Assembly (NCBI GenBank): GCA_018665505.1 | Contig: JABJCS010000824.1 | Coordinates: forward strand, 1 to 5,802 | Direction of reading: 5' to 3' | Length of the DNA stretch: 5,802 nucleotides | Origin: Alphaproteobacteria bacterium | Lineage (GTDB): Bacteria > Pseudomonadota > Alphaproteobacteria > UBA8366 | In this document: positions 1 to 5,796 of the stretch, in pieces | Layout: each line of letters begins with the position of its first letter | Position numbering within the stretch: the stretch's first letter is position 1 | Notes under the pieces: model-generated | Told to the model about the DNA's origin: nothing | What the model saw: the letters and a program-made list of their open reading frames with translations, nothing else | The model's database searches: none | Made by a program: the position numbers and the translations under genes

Positions 1-1267
1 GCATGGCGAAGGCAAAGATATGGATGACTTCCTCAGCACCATGCCCCGCCAGATGCGCGCCGAGGATTTTACCCGTTCCATTCTCCACCAGGACCTTTGA
101 CCAGGCCACGGTCTCCGCATAGGTGCGGCCCGACATCCAGCTGGACAGATCGTTGGTCTTGGCTTCGTAATCCTTTCCTGCCGCATCCGCTTCCGCTTCG
201 GTCAAGCCGACTGTTGCGACGGCGGGCACCGTATAGACCGCGGACGGCATGTAAATATATTCGGGAATCTTGCTGTCTCCGTCGACGATGTTGTCTCCAA
301 CCAATCGGCCTTCATATGTGGCGACCGGCGATAGTTGCGCGGTGTGTGAGAGCGCATCTCCGGCGACATAGACGTCGAGGTTCGAGACGCTGCGCAAATA
401 TTCGTCGACTTCGATCCGCAAACCGTCATAGGTGACGCCGCCGGCTTCAAGGTCGAGACCGTCAATATTGGGTACTCGGCCGGTACCGTTGGCGACCCGG
501 GCGGCGGACAAGGATTTCTCTACTCCGTCATGGACGAAAGAGACGGTCAGCGTGTTTCCGTCGGCGGCGATGGATTTCACATCGACGCTCTTCAGAATTT
601 TCATACCGATCCGTTCGCTCTCCCGTTCGATTTCAGCGATCGCACCCGGGTCCATGCGGGGCAGCAGTTGCGGCATGGCTTCCAGGATCGTCACGCTGCA
701 ACCAGCGCGTTGCAATACATGACCGAGCTCCATGGCGATGACGCCGCCACCGATGAAGATCATCGAGTCCGGTAGAGCGGTCATCTCCAGAATATCGTCG
801 CTGGTGATCAAATGCGCCGCGCCGTCGATGGCGAGCGGTCGTGGTTTCGAGCCGGTCGCGATGACGATCTTTCCGGCATCCAAAATTCTGCCGTCGACAT
901 CAATCTGATGGCTTCCCGAGAAATTCGCGGGTCCTCGCACCAGCTCGATACCGCGACTCTCTAAGCTGCCGATAAAAGCCGCCGGAGTGCCTTCGACGAA
1001 GGTCCGTTCCCGGGCCATTAATGCACCCCAGTCCAGGGAGACATCACCGACGGAAATTTTGTGCTCGCTCGCTCGGTCGATTGCGGCCAAGGTCTGCGCT
1101 GCCGCGACCAAAACTTTCTTGGGGACGCATCCGCGTAAGGGACATGTGCCGCCGACATCCCAGGATTCAACGATCGCGACCGACATGCCGGCGGCATGCG
1201 CCACGCCCGCAACGACCATACCCGCGTTTCCGGTGCCGAGCACCACAACATCAAAACTTTCAGCCAT
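1..1267 (-). CDS. FAD/NAD(P)-dependent pyridine nucleotide-disulphide oxidoreductase (dihydrolipoamide dehydrogenase/glutathione reductase type), C-terminus off the window
   Basis: Reading leftward from ATG at 1267-1265 gives 422 uninterrupted codons that run off the left edge. Motifs in order: FAD dinucleotide-binding GTGNAG at residues 11-16; redox-active CPLRGC at 42-47 (Cys42 and Cys47) followed by VPKK; ATGS at 137-140; a second Rossmann motif GGGVIAMELG at 173-182, with Glu196 ending its second strand (ILEA), which favours NADH over NADPH; FAD-contacting VYVAGDA at 299-305; and the start of the dimerisation domain (VGLTEAEA, then GAHLAGHGAEEVIHIFA). Family members are about 450-460 residues, so some 30-40 residues, including the C-terminal acid/base dyad, are missing. 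A cytosolic flavoprotein using a Cys-X4-Cys disulphide is expected. The CPLRGC variant differs from the CxNxGC of classical Lpd and glutathione reductase, so the disulphide substrate is unknown. GGGAAG lies just upstream as a ribosome site. It is divergent from the methyltransferase. Confidence 0.93.
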   Translation of the reverse strand, partial: MAESFDVVVLGTGNAGMVVAGVAHAAGMSVAIVESWDVGGTCPLRGCVPKKVLVAAAQTLAAIDRASEHKISVGDVSLDWGALMARERTFVEGTPAAFIGSLESRGIELVRGPANFSGSHQIDVDGRILDAGKIVIATGSKPRPLAIDGAAHLITSDDILEMTALPDSMIFIGGGVIAMELGHVLQRAGCSVTILEAMPQLLPRMDPGAIAEIERESERIGMKILKSVDVKSIAADGNTLTVSFVHDGVEKSLSAARVANGTGRVPNIDGLDLEAGGVTYDGLRIEVDEYLRSVSNLDVYVAGDALSHTAQLSPVATYEGRLVGDNIVDGDSKIPEYIYMPSAVYTVPAVATVGLTEAEADAAGKDYEAKTNDLSSWMSGRTYAETVAWSKVLVENGTGKILGAHLAGHGAEEVIHIFAFAM

Positions 1268-1353
1268 CTTCTTCCCTTCCCATAAAACCAAGACAAATCG
1301 CGCAAACACGCTACTCTTTTATCTCAAAAGAACCCACTGCTGGATGCGGAACC
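1268..1353. promoter_or_regulatory. Divergent intergenic region with a small AT-rich dyad
   Basis: These 86 bases separate the starts of the oxidoreductase (minus) and the methyltransferase (plus), so they must hold promoters for both unless the genes are leaderless or read through from elsewhere. A perfect 6-bp inverted repeat, TCTTTT (1315-1320) and AAAAGA (1326-1331), is separated by 5 bases. A poor sigma70-like pair, AAGACA (1290-1295) and TACTCT (1312-1317) with a 16-base spacer, points toward the methyltransferase. No strong consensus promoter is visible on either strand, so the regulatory assignment rests mainly on gene arrangement. Confidence 0.35.
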
Positions 1354-2127
1354 ATGAGCCCCATTACACCGAACTTCGAAGGCCTGGCGGACAACTACAG
1401 CAGAAACCGGCCGCAATACCCGCAGCGCATGTTGGGAGAGCTGAAGGGATTACTACCCGACGGTCACCTAACTGTGATCGACTTGGCGTCGGGGACCGGA
1501 ATCTCGACCCGCGCGATTTCGAAGGCGCTGGGCGAGCGTGCGGAGATCGTCGGGGTCGAGCCGAGCGAGGATATGCGCCGCCGCGCCGAGGAAGATTCGA
1601 AAAGCCGGCCCTCCATCTGCTACGAGGACGGCAAGGCCGAAGACCTATCGGTTGGCGATGGGACGCTCGATATGATCTTCGTCGGCCAGGCTCTGCATTG
1701 GTTCGACCGGCCCGCTTTTTACACGGAAGCCGGTCGGGTGTTGAAGCCGGGTGGTGTCGTGACGATTGCGCGCAATACCCGTAACTGGCGCAAGAGTGAA
1801 TTGGTGGCGGAGTATGAAGGCTTCCACGAGAAATACCTGCCGGGGTTTTCCCGCACGGAGCGGGAGTTGGATGCGGCGGCGGAAATGGCCGCCCTGGATT
1901 GGGTCGATCGCACTGAGGTGTTCGAGGAAGAATGGGTTCGGCCCATGAAGCTGCCGACGTTCCTTGGCATGGCGCAGTCTTCCAGCAAGGTGACGCAAGC
2001 GCTGAACAATGCCGGTTGGGACGACGGAATCGCCGAACTCACCGCGATCGCGGAGCGGCATATGGACGGCGACGGGTTTATCGTCCTCCCCTATATCAGC
2101 GTGATGGTTTGTGCGGTGAAGGCTTAA
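1354..2127 (+). CDS. Class I SAM-dependent methyltransferase (Methyltransf_11-like, UbiE/trans-aconitate methyltransferase-like)
   Basis: A 257-residue protein transferring a methyl group from S-adenosylmethionine to an unidentified acceptor, probably a small molecule in the cytosol. The N-terminal FEGLADNYSRNRPQYP (8-23) is the entry motif typical of this subgroup. SAM motif I is IDLASGTG (42-49), the acidic residue that should hold the ribose hydroxyls is Glu69 in GVEPSEDM (67-74), the post-II segment is DMIFVGQALHWFDRP (106-120), and LKPGGVV (130-136) is motif III. The QALHWFD element is characteristic of the family that includes yeast Tmt1/Crg1-type enzymes. The C-terminal third (about 140-257) is the variable cap region. 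The ATG at 1354 was chosen because the reading frame upstream, although open, lies inside the divergent flavoprotein gene and encodes nothing family-like. The ribosome site (GCGGA) is weak. The stop overlaps that of the convergent next gene. Substrate unknown; the fold is certain. Confidence 0.92.
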   Translation: MSPITPNFEGLADNYSRNRPQYPQRMLGELKGLLPDGHLTVIDLASGTGISTRAISKALGERAEIVGVEPSEDMRRRAEEDSKSRPSICYEDGKAEDLSVGDGTLDMIFVGQALHWFDRPAFYTEAGRVLKPGGVVTIARNTRNWRKSELVAEYEGFHEKYLPGFSRTERELDAAAEMAALDWVDRTEVFEEEWVRPMKLPTFLGMAQSSSKVTQALNNAGWDDGIAELTAIAERHMDGDGFIVLPYISVMVCAVKA

Positions 2128-2876
2128 TGCTCCGCCAATAACCGCCCGCAACCCTCGATCCGATCCTCAATTCCGGCGGCGCGCAGGCTGCCCCAGAACG
2201 TGGCTTGGACGCTGGTGATGACCGGCTTGCCGAGCTTCTTCTCCAGCGTGTCGATGACGCCCAGTGTCGCGAGATCGGCGCAGGAGAGGAACACGGCCTC
2301 CGCCTCCGGGCTGTCGATCTTCTCGGCTAGGGCCTCGACGTCTTCCTCGCGCACCAGATTCATGTGCCGCATTCGCTCCTGTGCCTCGAACAACATCAGG
2401 CCTTCGTCGGCGGTCACGGTCAGGCCCTGGCCCTCGAAGTATTCCCGCTCTGCGTCGTTGACGGCATCGGGATAGGGTGAGCCGACCGCAATCTTTGTGA
2501 CGCCGAGAGCGCGGAACGCATCCAGGATGGTCCCCATCGTCGTGACCGTCGGCAGATCGAGCGCTTGCGATATCTCGTCCCGTGTATGCTCATGCGGCGT
2601 TCGCAACGCGCTCGCCGTGCAGCCATAGGCGACAACGTCCACTTCCAGGCCTCGTAATTCCTCCAAGGTCTGCGGCAGGAATTGCTCCATGTCGGCCAGC
2701 GGGTCGTCGACCTCGTCGGCACGATAGAGCAGGCGCGTGGTGTGGATCGTCACGCCGTCCGGTGCCATCCGCCAAAACTCGGTCTCTGCCACCGTGTTGG
2801 GGGAGGGCACGATCAAGCCGATTCGTGCGCGCCAACCATACGGGCGTTTCGACTTCTCCGGCGTCCGGTAGCCCAC
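2124..2876 (-). CDS. Maleate isomerase/arylmalonate decarboxylase-type enzyme (Asp/Glu racemase superfamily)
   Basis: A 250-residue protein of the two-cysteine Asp/Glu racemase fold. Visible motifs are RIGLIVPSPNTVAE (18-31, Asn27), VDVVAYGCTASAL (79-91, Cys86), VGSPYPDAVND (131-141, Tyr135), HMNLV (171-175, Asn173) and AVFLSCADLATLGVID (194-209, Cys199). Recalled family knowledge: maleate cis-trans isomerase uses two cysteines with nearby Asn and Tyr residues that bind the diacid, whereas arylmalonate decarboxylase keeps only the second cysteine. Both cysteines and the Asn/Tyr set are present, so an isomerase- or racemase-like reaction on a small dicarboxylate is more likely than decarboxylation. 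The start is GTG at 2876; the next in-frame Met is residue 37, inside the conserved region, and would delete the Asn27 motif. It sits 4 nt after the VOC gene and is probably translationally coupled to it. The exact substrate is unproven. Confidence 0.93.
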   Translation of the reverse strand: MGYRTPEKSKRPYGWRARIGLIVPSPNTVAETEFWRMAPDGVTIHTTRLLYRADEVDDPLADMEQFLPQTLEELRGLEVDVVAYGCTASALRTPHEHTRDEISQALDLPTVTTMGTILDAFRALGVTKIAVGSPYPDAVNDAEREYFEGQGLTVTADEGLMLFEAQERMRHMNLVREEDVEALAEKIDSPEAEAVFLSCADLATLGVIDTLEKKLGKPVITSVQATFWGSLRAAGIEDRIEGCGRLLAEH

Positions 2877-2880
2877 GGCC

Positions 2881-3294
2881 CTAGTGGCCTTCAGCCATTT
2901 CCGCCAACTCGATCAAGATGTTGCCCGTCGATTCCGGATTGATGAAAGCGATGCGGCTGCCGCCGTGTCCGATGCGCGGTTCCTCGTCCAACAGCTTCAC
3001 GCCCTTGCCCTTCAACTCGACGAGCGCCGCGTCGATGTCGTCGACCTCGAAGCACAGATGGAACAGGCTCTGGCCGTTCTCCTCGATCCATTCAGTGACC
3101 CGCGAATCTTGGGCGCTGGCGTCGGAACTCAACAACTCCAGATAGGTCTCGCCGACTGGGAACATGGCGAGCCGAGTAGCGCCGATCTTCTCCTCGTACT
3201 CCATCTCGATGCCGAGCGTGTCTTGCAGCATCTTCATCGATTCCGCCATGTCGTTAACCGCGATGGCGACGTGTTCGACCCGTTTCAGTTTCAT
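2881..3294 (-). CDS. Methylmalonyl-CoA epimerase-like VOC (glyoxalase/bleomycin resistance fold) protein
   Basis: A 137-residue metalloenzyme of the vicinal-oxygen-chelate fold. Two beta-alpha-beta-beta-beta modules are visible: residues 4-56 (VEHVAIAVNDM ... ETYLELLSS) and 74-131 (GQSLFHLCFEVDDIDAAL ... GNILIELAE). The four metal positions are His8, Glu53, His79 and Glu129, as in the methylmalonyl-CoA epimerase branch, and the segment LLDEEPRIGHGGSRIAFINP (101-120) closely resembles that family. Such enzymes epimerise (2R)/(2S)-methylmalonyl-CoA through a metal-stabilised enolate. No methylmalonyl-CoA mutase or propionyl-CoA carboxylase lies in the window, so a related 2-substituted acyl-CoA or 1,2-dicarbonyl substrate is possible. 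The ATG at 3294 has GGGAG about 8 nt upstream. It is first in a two-gene transcript with the racemase-family gene and divergent from the transporter gene. Confidence 0.92.
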   Translation of the reverse strand: MKLKRVEHVAIAVNDMAESMKMLQDTLGIEMEYEEKIGATRLAMFPVGETYLELLSSDASAQDSRVTEWIEENGQSLFHLCFEVDDIDAALVELKGKGVKLLDEEPRIGHGGSRIAFINPESTGNILIELAEMAEGH

Positions 3295-3313
3295 CCGTTC
3301 TCTCCCAAGTTCT

Positions 3314-3414
3314 CCCCCTCGCCCTGACCCTCTCCCGCCAGGGGCGAGGGGACGTCACCGAGCGGCACACTATAATTTCCTCTCCCCTGGCAGGAGAGGG
3401 GTAGGGTGAGGGGG
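3314..3414. repeat. Inverted pair of GC-rich intergenic palindromic repeats (REP/MITE-like)
   Basis: The left arm is 3314-3351 and the right arm is 3379-3414. The reverse complement of the right arm matches the left arm over about 36 bases with a handful of differences. Each arm also folds on itself: CCCTCTCCC with GGGGCGAGGG in the left, CCTCTCC with GGAGAGG in the right. The 27-base centre is AT-richer. Elements of the CCCTCTCCC...GGGAGAGGG type are dispersed between genes in many high-GC proteobacterial genomes (from general knowledge). On RNA the pair would make a long hairpin in either transcript leader, and on DNA a cruciform. No transposase is present. Confidence 0.85.
3352..3378. promoter_or_regulatory. 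Possible divergent promoter core between the palindrome arms
   Basis: The centre of the inverted pair holds a perfect -10 hexamer TATAAT at 3371-3376 on the plus strand, pointing to the transporter gene. On the other strand TATAGT (3374-3369) points to the VOC gene. A matching -35 on the plus strand is poor: GGGACG at 3349-3354, with a 16-base spacer, has only the central GAC right. These hexamers could be chance or part of the repeat itself. The region is nevertheless the only AT-rich patch in the 179 bases between two divergent gene pairs. Confidence 0.4.
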
Positions 3415-3473
3415 CTTTGCCCCTCTGCGTTCGCCATATAGGGTACGCCGTTCATGCGAAAATTCACCCCTCG

Positions 3474-4391
3474 ATGACGAACATCTCTCAGCAGTCGGCC
3501 CCTCTCAAGGGCATCGCCTTCATGGTGGCGAGCGCACTCTTCATGGGCATCAACAACGCCATCCTCAAGCTCCTGACCGAAGGGCTGCCGGCGGGCGAGA
3601 TCATGTTTCTGCGGAGCTTCATGATCTTGCCTCTGATCCTCCTCTACGCCTATTTTCGGGGCGGCTGGTCCTCCTTGCGGGTCTACCGCTGGCGGGGGCA
3701 TTCGGCGCGCGCGGTCTGTCTCGGCTTCAGTGCCTATTTCTTCATTCTCAGTGTCCAGTTCCTCCCGCTTGCGACAACCGTGGCGCTGACTTTTGCGGCA
3801 CCGCTCCTGATCACCGCGATGGCCGGATCGTTCTTGAAGGAGGAAGTGGGTTGGCGGCGCTGGTCGGCGGTCGGTGTCGGGTTTCTCGGCGTCGTCGTAA
3901 TCACGCGCCCCGGCAGTGACGTCTTCCAACTGACCGCCTTGTTGCCGCTCGCATGCGCCTTGGCCAGTGCGGGGCGCGATGTCATCACCCGCAGCATGAC
4001 GGCGGGCGAGTCCTCCATCGCCATTATGTTGACCGCGAATGTCGGCATGGCCGTCTTCGGCCTGTTCTCGATCCCCTTCGGCTGGGAAGTGCCGGACAGT
4101 CGTTCTATCTGGTTGATCGCCGCCTGCGTGCCGCTTGTCGCGGTCGGCCATTACACGATGATCGAAGCCTTGCGCTATGCGGAGGCAGCCGTCGCCTCGC
4201 CTTTCCGGTATTCCGCTATCGTCTGGGCCGGGTTGCTGGGCTATTTCATTTGGGGCGACGTGCCGGACAGCTGGAGCATCGTCGGCACTTGCATCGTCAT
4301 TGCCAGCGGGGTCTATATCCTGCACCGTGAATTTGTGCACCGCAGAGAAGTCGCTGAGCAGGAAAGTGGCCAACAGTCGGATTCGGCTTAG
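3474..4391 (+). CDS. EamA-family (drug/metabolite transporter superfamily) ten-helix membrane transporter
   Basis: A 305-residue inner-membrane protein made of two EamA repeats of five helices each. Approximate membrane segments are residues 13-33, 43-61, 80-97, 103-121, 131-146, 152-168, 182-202, 212-230, 243-260 and 266-284. Repeat 1 shows GIAFMVASALFMGINNAILKLL and the FLRS element (46-49), then ATTVALTFAAPLLITAMAGSFLKEEVGWRRW, the standard end-of-helix-4 signature. Repeat 2 ends with EALRYAEAAVASPFRYSAIVWAGLLGYFIWGDVPDSWSIVG. A charged 20-residue tail follows. DMT proteins generally export or exchange metabolites, and the substrate cannot be read from sequence. The ATG at 3474 gives the normal family length. 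An in-frame TTG at 3417 would add 19 atypical residues but has GAGGGG before it, borrowed from the repeat. The chosen start has no clear ribosome site. The CoA-transferase follows 37 nt downstream, probably co-transcribed. Confidence 0.93.
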   Translation: MTNISQQSAPLKGIAFMVASALFMGINNAILKLLTEGLPAGEIMFLRSFMILPLILLYAYFRGGWSSLRVYRWRGHSARAVCLGFSAYFFILSVQFLPLATTVALTFAAPLLITAMAGSFLKEEVGWRRWSAVGVGFLGVVVITRPGSDVFQLTALLPLACALASAGRDVITRSMTAGESSIAIMLTANVGMAVFGLFSIPFGWEVPDSRSIWLIAACVPLVAVGHYTMIEALRYAEAAVASPFRYSAIVWAGLLGYFIWGDVPDSWSIVGTCIVIASGVYILHREFVHRREVAEQESGQQSDSA

Positions 4392-4416
4392 CTTTTCCCC
4401 TATCTAAGATTGAGGG

Positions 4417-4428
4417 AGCGCGTCGATC
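4417..4428 (+). promoter_or_regulatory. Ribosome binding region of the CoA-transferase gene
   Basis: The 37 bases between the transporter stop and the CoA-transferase ATG contain GAGGGAG (about 4412-4418), ending some 10 nt before the start codon. This is slightly long but acceptable spacing. No hairpin followed by a T-run is visible in this gap, which supports read-through from the transporter gene. Confidence 0.4.
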
Positions 4429-5553
4429 ATGGCGGCGAAGAAAAAGGCTGCGGGGCCGCTGGACGGCGTCCGAGTATTGGATTTCTCGATGTTTCTGGCT
4501 GGGCCCTACGCGGGCCGCTTGCTGGCGGATCACGGCGCGGATGTCATCAAGATTGAGCCGCCGGGCGGCGAGACCATCCGCGGTGCCCATCCGGTGGTCG
4601 ACGGCAAGAGCCGCTATTTCGCACAGCTCAACGCGGGCAAACGGTGCATCGTCCTCGATCTCAAATCCGAAGAGGGCACGGCCGCGATCAAGAAGCTCAT
4701 CATGGACACCGATGTGGTGTTGGAGAATTTCCGCCCCGGCGTCCTCGACCGTCTCGGCCTCGGTTTCGAGACATTATCGGCGATCAACCCGCGCCTCATC
4801 TATTGCGCGATTTCCGGCTACGGGCCGACCGGCCCCAACTCGACCCGCCCCGCGTTCGCCCCCATCGTCCATGCCCATGCGGGCTACGACATGGCGGTCT
4901 TCGAGTATGCGAAGATCGCCGAGAAACCGATCGACAATCGTAGCACGGCGGCGGACATCCTGGCGTCGGCGCACGGTTTTGGCGCCATCGCGGCGGCGCT
5001 CTATGGGCGCGAGAAGACCGGACAGGGAGAGCGCATCGACGTGACGCTTGAGGGCGGCATGCACAATCTTCTCTACTATGAACTCCAAGACGCCCAGGTT
5101 GAGAGCGACATCCCACCGCTGGTCTATAGCCCGGTGCGGGCACGGGACGGTTTCTTGATGGTGGTCCCTGTCAGCGACCCCAATCTGCGCGCGATGGCGA
5201 AAGCCACGGGCCAGGGCTGGGCGGAAGACCCCCGTTACAACAGCGTCGGTGAGCGTTGGAAACACTGGGGAGACCTCATGGCGGAGCTTGAGGAATGGGC
5301 GCTCGGCCATAGTGCCGAGGAGGCCGAACGGATGCTGCTCGAAGCCGGTTGCCCGGCCACCCGTTATCGCACGGTTGCCGACGTGGTCCGTGATGAAGGT
5401 CTGAAGGCGACCGGCGGCCTGGTCGAGATTAACGACGGCAGCGGCGATTTTCTGATTGCCAATTCGCCGATGCGCTACACCAATCGCGACGTCGGGCCGA
5501 AACCCTTCGTCGACGGCCTCAATGCCCGCGCGGCGGAGATATTGGGAGAGTAG
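4429..5553 (+). CDS. Class III CoA-transferase, CaiB/BaiF (formyl-CoA transferase) family
   Basis: A 374-residue cytosolic enzyme expected to move CoA from a donor acyl-CoA to a free carboxylic acid. Diagnostic elements in order: GPLDGVRVLDFSMFLAGPYAGRLLADHGADVIKIEPPGGE (9-48); LNAGKRCIVLDLKSEEG (67-83); ADVVLENFRPGVLDRLGLG-like segment (95-112); LIYCAISGYGPTGP (123-136); AADILASAHGFGAIAAALYGREKTGQGERIDVTL (174-207), in which Asp176 is the expected acyl-anhydride-forming catalytic aspartate; and the C-terminal EAERMLLEAGCPATRYRTVADVVRDEG (298-324). The length is a little under the roughly 390-430 usual for the family. The segment before the catalytic Asp (152-172) and the region after 230 differ from formyl-CoA transferase, so oxalate/formate specificity is unlikely. 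The ATG at 4429 begins a short basic leader, MAAKKKAAG, before the conserved core. It is downstream of the transporter gene on the same strand. Confidence 0.95.
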   Translation: MAAKKKAAGPLDGVRVLDFSMFLAGPYAGRLLADHGADVIKIEPPGGETIRGAHPVVDGKSRYFAQLNAGKRCIVLDLKSEEGTAAIKKLIMDTDVVLENFRPGVLDRLGLGFETLSAINPRLIYCAISGYGPTGPNSTRPAFAPIVHAHAGYDMAVFEYAKIAEKPIDNRSTAADILASAHGFGAIAAALYGREKTGQGERIDVTLEGGMHNLLYYELQDAQVESDIPPLVYSPVRARDGFLMVVPVSDPNLRAMAKATGQGWAEDPRYNSVGERWKHWGDLMAELEEWALGHSAEEAERMLLEAGCPATRYRTVADVVRDEGLKATGGLVEINDGSGDFLIANSPMRYTNRDVGPKPFVDGLNARAAEILGE

Positions 5554-5597
5554 GGAGTGCCGCCGCTCTCGTCGTATCGTATCTGATCCCGCCCGCG

Positions 5598-5627
5598 CCC
5601 TCGTGCTTCGACAAGCTCAGCATGGGG
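5598..5627. repeat. Intergenic palindromic repeat with a TTCGACAAGCTCAG core
   Basis: A 9-bp stem (5599-5607 with 5619-5627, two G-T wobbles) closes an 11-base loop, and an alternative smaller stem GCTT/AAGC (5605-5608 with 5613-5616) is also possible. The core TTCGACAAGCTCAG is one I recognise as a dispersed intergenic repeat in many proteobacterial genomes; spurious translations such as VLRQAQH and HAELVEA, typical of it, occur here on the two strands. It lies 44 bases after the CoA-transferase stop and could act as a transcript-end stem, although no T-run follows. Confidence 0.65.
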
Positions 5628-5774
5628 TTCTAATGGGAGGATGAAGCGGGAGCGTTCATAAAAATCGCGGAATACCCCCATACACAGTATCAAAATACCG
5701 CTGATTCACCCGTATAGAGGGGTTCTGTAAAACGATACCAGTGATCCACGAGTCAAAGAACTGCACGTACACTA

Positions 5775-5796
5775 TGACATATTAGGCAAAATGTCA
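5775..5796. promoter_or_regulatory. Operator-like inverted repeat TGACAT-N10-ATGTCA
   Basis: Two perfect 6-bp arms, TGACAT at 5775-5780 and ATGTCA at 5791-5796, flank a 10-base AT-rich spacer. The arm centres are 16 bases apart, too far for one helical turn and short of two. The arrangement could be a binding site for a dimeric regulator of a gene off the right edge, or a weak hairpin. I cannot assign a regulator family, and a dyad of this size can occur by chance. Confidence 0.3.

Noticed and set aside
97..775. Several plus-strand open frames of 80-110 codons at the left end
   Set aside because: They are antisense to the continuous flavoprotein frame, Arg-rich, overlap one another and show no family motifs.
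1021..1353. A 111-residue N-terminal extension of the methyltransferase (open frame back to 1021)
   Set aside because: The extension is antisense to the flavoprotein's conserved FAD and disulphide motifs and is low-complexity in Arg/Pro/Ser; the family begins at the FEGLADNY motif just after the ATG at 1354.
3301..3420. CRISPR-like or tandem repeat array
   Set aside because: There are only two arms and they are in inverted, not direct, orientation, with no regular spacers.
3291..4373. A 360-codon open frame on the minus strand opposite the transporter gene
   Set aside because: It starts at a TTG, is rich in Asp/Arg/Gly with no recognisable domain, runs through the palindromic repeat and lies exactly antisense to a convincing ten-helix transporter. 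It is a composition shadow of a high-GC gene.
4392..4428. Rho-independent terminator between the transporter and CoA-transferase genes
   Set aside because: CTTTTCCCC has a T-run but no preceding stem; no hairpin plus T-tract could be drawn.
4541..5310. Open frames of 99-178 codons inside the CoA-transferase gene on both strands
   Set aside because: All are other-frame shadows with Arg/Ser-rich composition; the CoA-transferase frame holds every conserved motif.
5456..5693. Short open frames after the CoA-transferase (62 and 72 codons)
   Set aside because: Both translate the palindromic repeat into its typical spurious peptides (VLRQAQH, HAELVEA) and overlap the end of the CoA-transferase gene.
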